Part shown: one piece after another, positions 34,859-44,400 of the stretch
Position numbering within the stretch: the first letter of the stretch is position 1
Layout: each line of letters begins with the position of its first letter
Assembly: GCA_035551355.1 (NCBI GenBank)
Contig: DASZNF010000144.1
Location: 51,363-115,362, forward strand
Origin: DATATV01 sp035551355
GTDB taxonomy: Bacteria; Actinomycetota; Actinomycetes; Mycobacteriales; Pseudonocardiaceae
Direction: 5' to 3'
Length of the DNA: 64,000 bases
Program-made: the position numbers and the translations under genes
Notes under the pieces: generated by a model
The model's database searches: none
What the model saw: only the letters and a program-made list of their open reading frames with translations
Told to the model about the DNA's origin: nothing

Positions 34859-36463
34859 TCACTGTTTCTGGGGTGATTCCGGTTCGGTGATGGCCTGCAG
34901 CTCACCGGACTCGGACATCCGCCAGACCACCTTGACCGCGGGCACCGCGCTCTCGGCCGGCAGTGCCTCGTCTTTCTTTTCCGCCTCCGCCAACATTTCG
35001 GCCGGCTCGGCCGGCTGCGCCGCACTCGTGGCCGGCGGCGGCGCGATGTCCGGCGGCGCGGCCACCGATGCGGGTGCGCTCGGCCACCGACGCCGCGGTC
35101 GACTGTCCACCTCGGTGTCCGGTGGCGCGTCGATGACCGCGGGTGTCACCGGCCCGTCCGGATCGAACAGGCCTCGGTTGCCGCGCAGCCAGTCCGGGGT
35201 GTGCCGTTCCTTGTCTTCCTCGCGTTTTCCGGCGCCACCGCCCATCGGGCTGCCGAACATCCGGCTGCCAGTCGAATCGCTCGCTCCCGATGCCGCCGAT
35301 GCCGTGCCGCGCTTGCTGGCCGACCCGTCCTCGGCGTCAGCGCGGACGCCACCGGACCCGGGCGCGCCGAGCGTCAGGCCGGCCGATGACCCTGTGCCCG
35401 ATCCGCCCGCTCCGGCCGACGAACTCGACAAACCGGGCAGCGCCCCTTCGACCGGTGACTGCGCGGGAAGGGTCGCGGCGGACGGGTCGGTGGCGGTGCC
35501 GGAGTTGGTATCGGGGCTGGTATCGGGGGAAGTGCCGTTGTCCGTGCTCGCATCCGTACCGCTGGCTGAGTCGGTCGAATCCGTCGAGTCGGCGGTCGAT
35601 GGATCGGTGCCGTCGTCGGCGAGCGCGCTGGACGCGTCCTGATCGGCGCTGGGCTGGGTGCTCGCCGACTGGTCGGCCGACGACTGGTTCGACGTGTTCG
35701 GGCCGCCGGTGGTCGAGCTGGTGCTGGACGGCTGGGTGGTGGACTGCGAACTGGGCCCGGGGCTGGTCGGGCTCGGGCCGGTCGCCTGCTGGTTACCGGT
35801 CTGCTGGAACGCCTGTTCGCACGTGGTTTCCGCGTCCTGCACGGTCTTCTCGACGAGTGCCTTCAGGTTCTGTCCGCTGGCCAGCAGGGCGCGCATCCGG
35901 GCGGCGATCCGGCGGCCGTACGCCTCGGCAAGCTTGACGCACTGCGGGATCACCTGCGCCACGCCGGTGCCGCTCTCCTGGGCCCGCGCCTGGGTCAGCA
36001 GCGGCAGCATCTGACCCACGGCGTCGGCGATGTCCTGCCGGACGCCCTGCGCGGTCTGCGCGACCGCCTCACCGGCACCGGAGATCGCACTGTTCAGGGT
36101 GGTGGCGGCCTGGCTGAGCGCGGTGATCCCGGTGGCGTACTGCGTGCCCGCACTGCGGTAGGTGTCGGCGGCCGTGCCGGTCCAGGCGCCGGTCTGCCGG
36201 GTCAGCGCGGTCCGGTAGGATTCGGCGATCGACGACAGGCTCGTCCCGGTGTTCCTGGCCGCACCGGCGGCCGAGGACACCGCGCCCGGATCGCCCGCGA
36301 GTTGCCGCAGCGGCTCGTCCAGGAACGAGACCAGCTGCTGGACTTCCCCGAAGCCGGCCGCGGACAGTGCGTCGAGCGGGCTGGCCGCCGCCGCGAGCTG
36401 GCTGAGATTCCCGGTCGTCGCGTCGCCCGGCGCGCTGTTCGGCGTCGTGGGTGCGGCCGTCAT
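34859..36463 (-). CDS. WXG/PPE-like ESX substrate with Ser/Thr/Pro-rich region
   Basis: A 534-residue protein in three parts. Residues 1-220 are helical and hold the ESX hairpin motif Trp94-Thr-Gly96 (GAWTGTAADTYRSAG). Residues about 225-400 are low-complexity Ser, Thr, Asp, Gln and Pro, rich in STDSTDS-like runs, as in cell-wall-spanning linkers. The C-terminal part contains KERHTPDWLRGNRGLFDPDG, a motif I associate with ESX-type proteins of Pseudonocardiaceae, then an acidic Pro/Ala tail ending in a short beta segment (AVKVVWRMSESGELQAI). There is no N-terminal signal, as expected for type VII export. It is first of a three-gene minus-strand group; no ESX core genes are in the window. Confidence 0.75.
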   Translation of the reverse strand: MTAAPTTPNSAPGDATTGNLSQLAAAASPLDALSAAGFGEVQQLVSFLDEPLRQLAGDPGAVSSAAGAARNTGTSLSSIAESYRTALTRQTGAWTGTAADTYRSAGTQYATGITALSQAATTLNSAISGAGEAVAQTAQGVRQDIADAVGQMLPLLTQARAQESGTGVAQVIPQCVKLAEAYGRRIAARMRALLASGQNLKALVEKTVQDAETTCEQAFQQTGNQQATGPSPTSPGPSSQSTTQPSSTSSTTGGPNTSNQSSADQSASTQPSADQDASSALADDGTDPSTADSTDSTDSASGTDASTDNGTSPDTSPDTNSGTATDPSAATLPAQSPVEGALPGLSSSSAGAGGSGTGSSAGLTLGAPGSGGVRADAEDGSASKRGTASAASGASDSTGSRMFGSPMGGGAGKREEDKERHTPDWLRGNRGLFDPDGPVTPAVIDAPPDTEVDSRPRRRWPSAPASVAAPPDIAPPPATSAAQPAEPAEMLAEAEKKDEALPAESAVPAVKVVWRMSESGELQAITEPESPQKQ

Positions 36464-36646
36464 CGAACGTCCCCCGTCAGTTCGCGCGTGCTGGACCGGC
36501 GCCCCTGATTTGGCCTGCTCCGGTGCGCCGGTTGTACCGACACCATCGCAGAGGGTCATGAAATACCGATGCGCACGATCATGAAATACCGATGAAACCG
36601 CAGATCCCGCCGCCGGCCGGGTAATGGGACCCGGGATGATGGCGGG

Positions 36647-36853
36647 ATGCGCGAGGTTGTGGTCAGTAGTGGTGCCATCCGGCTCGGTCAGTTCCTGAAG
36701 CTCGCCGACGTGGTCGACGTGGGTTCCGACGCTCGGTCGCTGCTGGAGAGCGGCGAGGTCCGGGTCAACGGGGAGGCCGAGGACCGCCGGGGTCGGCAGC
36801 TCGTGCGCGGCGACATCGTCACCGTCGGCGGGACCGAGCTGCGCGTGGGCTGA
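36647..36853 (+). CDS. S4-domain RNA-binding protein (YbcJ-like)
   Basis: A 68-residue protein that is a single S4 RNA-binding fold: IRLGQFLKLADVVDVGSDAR, then LLESGEVRVNGEAEDRRGRQ with the conserved G-x-V-x-V-N-G turn, and VRGDIVTVGG. It presumably binds structured RNA, as YbcJ/RlbA-type proteins do; the target is unknown. The gene stands alone, 183 bp from the ESX-type gene, which is divergent. The start is the ATG after GATGATGGCGGG; no clear Shine-Dalgarno is present. Confidence 0.92.
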   Translation: MREVVVSSGAIRLGQFLKLADVVDVGSDARSLLESGEVRVNGEAEDRRGRQLVRGDIVTVGGTELRVG

Positions 36854-36902
36854 GCCCGGTCCCGCGACGTGCTGCGCTGATGCCGGGCCCGGAACCCCTC
36901 GG

Positions 36903-36908
36903 TATCGT
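36903..36908 (+). promoter_or_regulatory. -10 element TATCGT of a leaderless transcript
   Basis: TATCGT is followed after six bases by the ATG of the response regulator. No ribosome-binding site intervenes. Confidence 0.5.
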
Positions 36909-36914
36909 CCCGGC

Positions 36915-37568
36915 ATGGCGTTGGTGGCGGTCTGCGAGGACGACCCCGCGCTGCGCCGGGTTCTGCGACGGGCACTGGAAGCCGATGGCCACGACGCACT
37001 CGCCGCGGCCACGGGCTCGGAGCTTCTGGGGTATCTGGGCCGCGGTCCGCACCTGTTCGTCCTGGACCTGCGGCTTCCCGACCTGGACGGCCGCGATCTG
37101 TGCCTGGCGCTTCGTTCCCGGGGCGTCGACGCGCCGGTGCTGATGCTGACCGCGCTGGATGGCATGCACCACAAGGTGGCCGGCTTCGAGGCGGGGGCGG
37201 ACGACTACCTGACCAAGCCCTTCGACATCCCGGAGTTGCTGGTCCGGGTGCGCGCCCTGCTCCGCCGCAAATCCCTCGTGATCGGCGCCGATGACGTGGT
37301 GCTCGATCCGGTGAGCCACGAGGTCCGCCGCGGCGAGGTCGGCGAACCGTTGACACCGACGGAATTCCGGCTGCTCGGGCGTTTGGTGTCCGGGCCGGGC
37401 GAGGCGGTGCGGCGGCACGCGCTGATCGCCGCGGGCTGGCCGTACGGGGCGATAGTCAGCGAGAACACATTGGACTCCTACGTGCGCCGGCTGCGGGTGA
37501 AGCTGACGCGGCTGGGCTGCGCCGGCCGGCTGGTGACGGTTCGCGCGGTGGGATACCGGTGGGACTGA
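36915..37568 (+). CDS. OmpR/PhoB-family response regulator
   Basis: A 217-residue response regulator. The receiver domain (1-115) has the acidic pocket Glu8-Asp9-Asp10, the phosphorylated Asp51 in FVLDLRLPDLDGRD, Thr79 in MLTALD and Lys101 in YLTKPFD. The C-terminal winged helix (about 125-217) has TPTEFRLLGRLVSGPGEAVRR and the recognition helix in NTLDSYVRRLRVKL. The gene overlaps the histidine kinase by 10 bp, so they form one two-component system. Transcription appears leaderless. Targets are unknown; the membrane protein just downstream is a candidate. Confidence 0.96.
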   Translation: MALVAVCEDDPALRRVLRRALEADGHDALAAATGSELLGYLGRGPHLFVLDLRLPDLDGRDLCLALRSRGVDAPVLMLTALDGMHHKVAGFEAGADDYLTKPFDIPELLVRVRALLRRKSLVIGADDVVLDPVSHEVRRGEVGEPLTPTEFRLLGRLVSGPGEAVRRHALIAAGWPYGAIVSENTLDSYVRRLRVKLTRLGCAGRLVTVRAVGYRWD

Positions 37569-38818
37569 CCCGATTCCGGGGCCGGATGGTCGGGCTCGCG
37601 GTCCTGACCGCGGCTCTGGTGGTGGCGTCGTTGTTGCTGCTGACCAGTTTCCTGCTGGGGCATGCCACCGACAACCAGACGCGGGCGCTGGCGCGCACGA
37701 GGGCCGACGCGGTCGCGGCGACCGTGGTCGTCGGCGATGGCCAGGTCAGCCTGACCGAGGGGTCCTCCGGCGAGGACCGGTTCGACGCCGTGGCCTGGGC
37801 GTACGCGGACGGCCGACTGGTCGACGGCAGCGTGCCATCCGAGGTCGCCGGTGACGCCACCCGGCTGTCGACCGCGACCCACGACGTGTACACGCAGACC
37901 GATCACTACCTGCTCTACGCCCAGCCGGTGCCCACGCCGGGCCATCAGGTGACGGTGGTCGTCATGGTCGATCTGGCCCCGTACACGGATTCCGAGCGGC
38001 GCAGCCTGTTCGCCTCACTGGCGCTGGGCGGTCTGGCGATCGTGCTGGCCGGGCTGATCGCCGATGTGGTGGTGCGCCGCGCGCTCGGGGTGGTTCATCG
38101 CATGTCCGCCCTGGCCGACGACTGGAGCAACAAGTCATCCGACCGGCGGTTCGCACTTGAGTCGCGCGACGAGTTCGGCGAACTCGCCCGGACCCTGGAC
38201 CGGCTGCTCGACCGCGTCGCCCACGCCATCGCCGACGAGCGGCGCCTGACCGATGAGATCGCCCATGAACTGCGCACCCCGTTGAGCGTCCTGCGCGCCG
38301 AGACCCAGCTGGCCGAGCTGACCGGGAACCTGGTCGAGCCCGAGCGCGTGCTGACCGAGGTCGATCGGCTGAGCACCGCGGTCACCGCGATTCTCGACGC
38401 CGCACGGTCCCGGCTGGGCGGCGGCGCGGCCTGCGATGTCGCCTCGGCCCTGCGGCTGGCCGCCGAGGGACCGGACGTGGACGTCAGCGCCCCGACCGAT
38501 ATCGCGGTCGCGGTGCCCACTGAGGTGGTGACCTCGGTGCTGGCGCCTCTGCTGGCCAACGCGGCCCGGCACGCCCGCTCGACCGTGCGCATCGCCGCGG
38601 ACGTCGAGGGTGATGTCGTTGTCGTCCACGTGCTCGACGACGGGCCGGGCTTCGCGCCGCAGGACACGGAGCGGGTGTTCGAACCGGGCAGCACCGGTGG
38701 CGAGGGACATGGGCTGGGCCTGGCCGTCGCCCGCCGGATCGCGACGGCCACCGGGCTGGAGCTGCGGGCCGTGGCCGACGGGCGTGGACACGTGCAGGTG
38801 CGGCTCCCGCGCGCGTGA
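37559..38818 (+). CDS. sensor histidine kinase
   Basis: A 419-residue membrane kinase. There are two membrane spans (about 11-33 and 148-172) enclosing a 115-residue extracytoplasmic sensor, then a HAMP-like linker, a HisKA domain with phospho-acceptor His236 in AHELRTPLSVL, and a HATPase domain with the N box at Asn334 (LLANAARHA), G1 at DDGPGF (360-365) and G2 in GEGHGLGLAVARR. It starts with GTG inside the end of the response-regulator gene. The sensor region has no recognised fold. It would phosphorylate the partner regulator in response to an envelope signal. Confidence 0.95.
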   Translation: MGLTRFRGRMVGLAVLTAALVVASLLLLTSFLLGHATDNQTRALARTRADAVAATVVVGDGQVSLTEGSSGEDRFDAVAWAYADGRLVDGSVPSEVAGDATRLSTATHDVYTQTDHYLLYAQPVPTPGHQVTVVVMVDLAPYTDSERRSLFASLALGGLAIVLAGLIADVVVRRALGVVHRMSALADDWSNKSSDRRFALESRDEFGELARTLDRLLDRVAHAIADERRLTDEIAHELRTPLSVLRAETQLAELTGNLVEPERVLTEVDRLSTAVTAILDAARSRLGGGAACDVASALRLAAEGPDVDVSAPTDIAVAVPTEVVTSVLAPLLANAARHARSTVRIAADVEGDVVVVHVLDDGPGFAPQDTERVFEPGSTGGEGHGLGLAVARRIATATGLELRAVADGRGHVQVRLPRA

Positions 38819-38877
38819 TCGACCGGCTGCGTCACGTAGTCAGATTGCGTGCAGAAACGCCGGGACAACATGGCCTC

Positions 38878-40167
38878 ATGACGGAGACGACAACGCCGAT
38901 ACCCGTTCAGGCGGCCGGCCGGGCCCGGCTGAACAAGGTCCCGGAGATCACCATCTGGTTCTGGGTCATCAAGATCCTGTGCACCACTGTCGGCGAGAGC
39001 TTCGCCGACTGGATCAACAACCAGCTCGGGGTCGGCCTGGTCAACACCGCCTGGATCTTCACCGCCGTGTTCGTGGTCGTGCTGGGCAATCAGTTGCGGC
39101 TCAAGCGTTACAGCCCGTTCCCCTACTGGCTCACCGTCGTGGTGGTCAGCGTCACCGGCACGCTCTACACCGACATCCTCACCGACCAGGCCAACGTCCC
39201 GCTGTGGATCAGTTCGTCGGTGTTCTCGGTGCTGCTGATCGCGGTGTTCGGTGTGTGGTGGCTGCGCGAGCGCACGTTGTCGATCCACTCGGTCACGACC
39301 CCGCCCCGGGAATCGTTCTACTGGCTCAGTGTTCTGGTCACCTTCGCGCTGGGCACGGCGACCGGTGACTGGACGCTGGAGCTGACCGGGTGGTCGCCGG
39401 GCGTGTCGGTGTTGCTGCCACTGGGCCTGATCGTCGCGATCGCGCTGCTGTGGCGGTTCGGCGCCAACGCCGTGCTGTCGTTCTGGCTGGCCTACATCCT
39501 GACCCGCCCACTGGGCGCGAACATCGGCGACTGGCTGGGTTCGCCGACGGTCGCCCAGAATCCCGGTGACCCGGTCGGCCTTGGTCTGGGCACATTCACC
39601 ACCAGCGTGATCTTCCTGGGGCTCATCCTGGCCACCGTTGTCTATCTCGCGCTGACCCGCACCGACGTGATCGAGACCCACGCGGCCGCCCACACACCGG
39701 GCATCGCCACCACACCGGCGAAGGAACGGCTCGCGCTGGGCGGCTTCGCGCTGCTCGCGGTCGTCACCGCCGCCCTGCTGTCCTGGGCCCACGCCCAACC
39801 GCACGCCGGGCCCGCGCCGGAGAGCGACGGTCCCCCGGCGGCGCCGGTCCAGCTGCCGCCGGGCACCACGGCGACCTCCAAGTTCCCGCCGGACAAGATC
39901 GCCGCCCTCAAGGCGCTCGCCACGGCATCGCTGACCGACACCCGGTCCGGGAGCACCTCAGCCGCCCACGACAAGGCCCAGGCGCTGCGCGACCTGTGGG
40001 ATGCCGATCAGGACAGCCTGGAGCCGCTGGACGAAACCGGCTGGACCTACATCGACCAGCAGATGGACTCGGTTCTCCAGACGTTCGGCATCGACCACAG
40101 CAACCCGCCGACGACCCCGGCCCAGCAGGAGGCCGAACTCACCAAGCTCCTGTCGGACCTGCACTGA
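38878..40167 (+). CDS. multi-spanning membrane protein, COG4705-like
   Basis: A 429-residue membrane protein with about eight spans in the first 270 residues and one near 305, then a soluble Pro/Ala-rich linker and a helical C-terminal domain. Four repeats share a pattern of a hydrophobic span ending in T-x-G-[ED]-[SDW] and a DW or TD turn: TTVGESFADW, TGTLYTDILTD, GTATGDWTLEL and ANIGDWLG. This matches the COG4705 'membrane-anchored protein' family of unknown function. It follows the kinase by 59 bp on the same strand and may be the regulated or sensed partner of that system. Confidence 0.82.
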   Translation: MTETTTPIPVQAAGRARLNKVPEITIWFWVIKILCTTVGESFADWINNQLGVGLVNTAWIFTAVFVVVLGNQLRLKRYSPFPYWLTVVVVSVTGTLYTDILTDQANVPLWISSSVFSVLLIAVFGVWWLRERTLSIHSVTTPPRESFYWLSVLVTFALGTATGDWTLELTGWSPGVSVLLPLGLIVAIALLWRFGANAVLSFWLAYILTRPLGANIGDWLGSPTVAQNPGDPVGLGLGTFTTSVIFLGLILATVVYLALTRTDVIETHAAAHTPGIATTPAKERLALGGFALLAVVTAALLSWAHAQPHAGPAPESDGPPAAPVQLPPGTTATSKFPPDKIAALKALATASLTDTRSGSTSAAHDKAQALRDLWDADQDSLEPLDETGWTYIDQQMDSVLQTFGIDHSNPPTTPAQQEAELTKLLSDLH

Positions 40168-40191
40168 GGTCGATGCCGCTGCGCTGATCGT

Positions 40192-40230
40192 GGGGGTCAG
40201 CGGCCCGCCGGGTGCGAGCCGCTGACCCCC
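40192..40230. terminator. bidirectional intrinsic terminator hairpin
   Basis: The arms GGGGGTCAGCGGC (40192-40204) and GCCGCTGACCCCC (40218-40230) pair perfectly over 13 bp around a 13-nt loop. There is no U-tract, as usual in actinobacteria. It sits where the membrane-protein gene and the lipid-synthase operon converge; it covers the last codons of the serine hydrolase gene. Confidence 0.85.
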
Positions 40231-41408
40231 CGCACGGTCTGCAGCGCCCGGATCGCCAGGTTCGTCACGTCGTCCTGATCGCCGCCGACCGCGCTGTTGA
40301 CCGCCACCACGACGAGCACACCGGAGGTCGGGTCGTAGATGTGCACTGCCCGGAAACCCAGGGTCTCGCCTTCGTAGGTCCAGACGGTGCCGGTCTCGGC
40401 GGTCGTTGCCTGGCCGACGCCGAGGCCGTAACCGACCGGATCGGACAGTGTGGTCCGCGGAATCGGTTGGCTGGTGGTCGTGGAGATCAGGCTTTTCAGC
40501 TCGTGTTGCTGCCGCGGCGGCAGCAACCGGCCGGTGTAGAGGGCGCGTTCCCAGGTGGTCATGTCGGCCAGTGACGCCACGATCGCACCCGCGCCCTGGG
40601 CCCAGGTCAGGGCCAGCGCGGGCAATGGCGTACCGAACAGGGACGGCACGCCCGCGTTGGCGAAGTAGCCGGTTGCCATCCTCTCGGCCGTTCCGGGTCG
40701 GCAGGTGTCCGGGGCCAGGCAGATGTCGCGCAGGCCGAGTGGGACGAACAGCCGCCGGGTGAGTTCGTGCGCGTAGGTGTCGTGCGTGACCCGCTCGATG
40801 ATCAGCTGAGCCAGGATGTAGTTGGTGTTGGAGTAGGCATAGACCGCGGGCCCGACCGGGAGCCCCACGACATACGACAACAACTGGGCGGTGGTGAAGA
40901 CGGCGGACGGGTCGGTGGCCACGGCGGTCCCGAAGGCGGCCTGGTCGGTGTAGTCGGGGATCCCGCTGGTCATGTCCAGCAAACGTTGGACGGTGATGTC
41001 CCGCCAGGCCGGGTACTGCGGCAGCCACCTGCCGAGAGTGTCGTGAATGGACAGTCGGCCCTCGGCTTCCAGCTGCAACAGGATCACCGAGGTGAAAGCC
41101 TTGGTGTTGCTGCCGATCTGCCATTCCGAGCCACGCGGCACCGGTGTCGTTCCGCCGTACTGCGTGGTCCCGGCCGTGCTGTCGATGCCGGGCTTGAATC
41201 CGGGATAGTCCACCCGCAGCGACACGGCCGAGATGTGCTCGGGGGTGCCGCGGTCGGCCAGGTACTGGCTGACTTCGGCCTGCAGCTGCTGTTTCAGCCC
41301 GTTGTCCGCGCTGCTGGTCGGGGCCGCGGTGGCCGTGGTCGCCCCCAGGCCCAGCACGACCGTTGCCGCGAGCACCGGCCCGATCAACCGGGTTCCACGC
41401 TTTCTCAT
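40197..41408 (-). CDS. exported serine hydrolase (class C beta-lactamase/DD-peptidase fold)
   Basis: A 403-residue serine hydrolase. It begins MRKRGTRLIG, a hydrophobic core and a TATAA-P cleavage site near residue 29, so it is exported. The active-site Ser100-x-x-Lys103 is in IGSNTKAF and the second element is Tyr192-Ser-Asn194 (YSNTNY). Members of this fold hydrolyse peptides, amides or esters. Its start overlaps the stop of the PfaC-like gene by ATGA, so the lipid synthase and this enzyme are made together. It may act on the finished product or an exported conjugate (inference). The end lies in a terminator hairpin. Confidence 0.92.
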   Translation of the reverse strand: MRKRGTRLIGPVLAATVVLGLGATTATAAPTSSADNGLKQQLQAEVSQYLADRGTPEHISAVSLRVDYPGFKPGIDSTAGTTQYGGTTPVPRGSEWQIGSNTKAFTSVILLQLEAEGRLSIHDTLGRWLPQYPAWRDITVQRLLDMTSGIPDYTDQAAFGTAVATDPSAVFTTAQLLSYVVGLPVGPAVYAYSNTNYILAQLIIERVTHDTYAHELTRRLFVPLGLRDICLAPDTCRPGTAERMATGYFANAGVPSLFGTPLPALALTWAQGAGAIVASLADMTTWERALYTGRLLPPRQQHELKSLISTTTSQPIPRTTLSDPVGYGLGVGQATTAETGTVWTYEGETLGFRAVHIYDPTSGVLVVVAVNSAVGGDQDDVTNLAIRALQTVRGVSGSHPAGR

Positions 41409-44400
41409 ACTCGCAGTTCCAATCGATAGATGCGGCGCCCGTCGACCCACAGCCAAGCCGTGGCGAGCACGGTGGTGTCGTGGACTTCGAGTACCTCCAG
41501 CTCGACGGTGATCAGCCGGTCGGCGGGCACGATCTGCCCGCGATAGGTCCAGGTCAGTCGTTGGTTCAGGGCGATGGGTTCGAACCGTGCCGCCCCGGCA
41601 TCCTCGCCGGTGTCGCGGGCGAGCAGGTACCACCGGAGGAGTTGACCCATCGCTTCGATGCCAAGCGAGCCCGGCATCACCGGATCCTGGAAGAAGTGGG
41701 CCTTGAAGAACCACGCGCCCGGGTCGACGTCGAGTTCCGCCCGCACCCGGCCCAGTCCTGCGGCGCCGCCGTCGGGCCAGTAGCCGGTGATCCGGTGCAG
41801 CATCGACAACATCGGCCCGGCGACGCGACCGTGAGCGTGGAGCATTGGCGGCCCCGCGGACGGTTCGGCCAGCTGGTCGCGTTCGGCCGGGGTCGGCGGT
41901 ACGCCGGGCTGTTCGGCGAACGCGGCCGCGGAGAAGTAGCCGAACACGGCGGTGCCGTTGCACAGCGGGACGCCGTCGGCGTGGCAGTCGACGGTGAACG
42001 ATTCGATGATCATCCCGTTGATGTGCGAGATCGCGGTGAGAGCGACCGTGGTGTGCACGGTGCGGGTGCTCGGCCGGACCTCGTCGAGCACCCGCAGGTC
42101 GCCGTCGAGGTTGCGGAACAGAAGTTCGGTGTCCAGCTGCACGGGGCTGCCGACATAACAACCCAGCCAGCCGCAGGGTTGCAGCGCGATTTCCATGAGC
42201 ACGGCGATCGGCGCGGTGCCGGCGTTGTCGGCGAAGAACCAGGCTTCGCCGGGCACATCGTATTCCGCGTCCACAGTGGACCCGACGGCCATGCCTCGGT
42301 AGGGGCCGGTGACGTTCGCGACGCGGGTCATGAAATGGTAGGGCGGCCCGGGCAGGCGGGGTGGTCGGCGTGGCCCGAGGAAGACTTCGGCCATCGGGCC
42401 GAGGCCGTCGGTGGGCCGTCCCCAGGCGCAGGCCAGCAGCGACGCGTAACCCATGCGCAGGCCTTCGACATCGGCGACCGGCCCGGTGTCGACGTGCTCG
42501 GCCAGGCCACCCAACTCCTTGGGTGGCAACGGTTCCGCGGTGCGCTGGGTGGTGGGTGGTCCGAGGTGGCGCCAGTGGTCCAGCGGCCAGTCGGGAACCA
42601 GGCGCACCGCGCAGTCGGCCACGTGCAGGGCTTTCACCCCGTCAACGGTGACCAGGACATCGGCGATGACCGTCGGGATGGGGCCGGCGCTGACCGAGCA
42701 CACGAATACCTCGTAGGTGAGGCTGCGGCTTTCCGGCGTCACCTGCCCCCGACAGCGCATCCGGGAAGGCACGCCGGTCACCGGCTCGAACCGCCATCCG
42801 TCGTGTCCGATCGTGTGACCGCACGCGGCGAGAAAGAAGGACACGGCCTGGAAGCAGCCTTCGGACATCAGCGTGCCCGGCATGCAGGGGTCGTGGTGGA
42901 AGTGGCCGTCGAAGTACCAGTCGTCGGGGCTGATCGTCGTGTGAGCGCGGAGGTAGCCACGTTTCCAAGGGCCGCCGCCGGGGTCGAAATCGGTGACCTC
43001 GTCGATCAGTCGCAGGCGGCCCGATCCGATTCGGGGACTGCGGATGTCGGCCCGGGTGATGTCCCAGCCGGGACCGAGGCAATCGGCGGGGCGTCCTTCG
43101 GTGAACGCGCCGATCGCGTTGGTGTCGAAGGAATCGCGGGTGCAGCGGACCGCGGGCGGGTCGGCCGGCGCATCGGGTTCGGGGCTGGTGGCCGCGGGGT
43201 CCCAGAGCACACCGCCGGTGGTGGCCAGTTCCTCGTCGGAGAAGAACCCGGCTTGACCGTGGCGCACGGTCAGCACGAGCTCGCCGTTGCTGTGGCAGTC
43301 GTATTCGAAGAAGAACAGCCGGATCGGGCCGTGGCTGACGTGGTCGACGATGCGGATCTCGTAGTCGAGGGTCGTGCCCGGTGCGGGCGGCGCGCCGTGG
43401 AAGGTGACTTCGCTGCCGAGCAGCCGATACACGCGCTCGCCGCGGTTTTTCAGGTCGGCGCCCAGCCAGCTGATCAGCAGCAGGTCGGCCTGACCCGCTT
43501 CGACGAGCAGTCCGGGCGGCATGCGGCCGGTCGCGTCGAGGTACCAGGCGTCCTGGGTGACGTCGGTCTGGGTCCAGATCGTGCCGGTGCCCATGGCGCC
43601 GGCTTCCGCGTCGATGCCGAGCACGCGATCGGCCAGCAGCAGCGGCGGGCGCGGCATCCGGGTCTGCCGCACATCGTCGTCCTGCACGGCGAACATCGGC
43701 CCGAAGACCTCGGAGATCCGTCCGACGGCCAGATGTTCCAGTTGTGCCCGGTCGAAGCGGGGGCCGGGTCTGGATGCGGGCGTTGGCGGGGCGGCAGGGA
43801 ACGCTCGGGCGAGCGCGCCCAGGGCGGCGGTTTGGGTGTCGAGGAAGCGTTGGTGGGCAATGGTTTGCTGGCTCAGGTGTTGGCGGTGAACCTCGTTGAT
43901 GGATTGCCGCCAGGCACTCAGGACGCCGGCCCGGTCGAGTGGTGGGGTGCGGACAGGCATGGGGTGGAGTTCAGGGGCTCGCTCCAGAACCGTATAGATG
44001 GTTGGCAAAATCGGCGCCGGGAGGCGAGCCGGGATGGTGACGGCGGCGCCGGGAGTGGGCTGATGAGTACCGAAATAGCTGGCCAGTGCGTCGGTTCGCA
44101 CCTCGACACCGGCTGCCGCGAGCTCGGTGATCACGGTGGACAGTTGCCACACACCGTTGGCACCGGCCGAATCCATCGCGACCGCGACGTGTTCGCGGTC
44201 GCCGAGGATGCGCTGGATCCAGCCGGTGCACTGCGTACCGGGCCCCTGTTCGATGAAAACCCGGACGCCATCGCGGTAGGCCTGGTTGATCAGCGCGGGG
44301 AAGTCGACCGGTGCGATCGCCTGTTCGGTGAGCGCGTCGGCCACCGACTCCTGGGTCGGGTGGTACCACTGGCCGGTCGCGCCCCGGTAGAACCGGATGC

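Noticed and set aside
33310..35642. Continuation of the frame that starts at 33171 for over 750 further codons.
   Set aside because: It is antisense to three ESX-type genes with correct starts and composition; beyond about 33310 the translation has no protein-like pattern.
34950..35900. Low-complexity Ser/Thr/Pro run in the ESX-type gene as a possible repeat or CRISPR-like array.
   Set aside because: The codons vary and there is no regular repeat-spacer unit; the run lies in frame between two structured parts of one protein.
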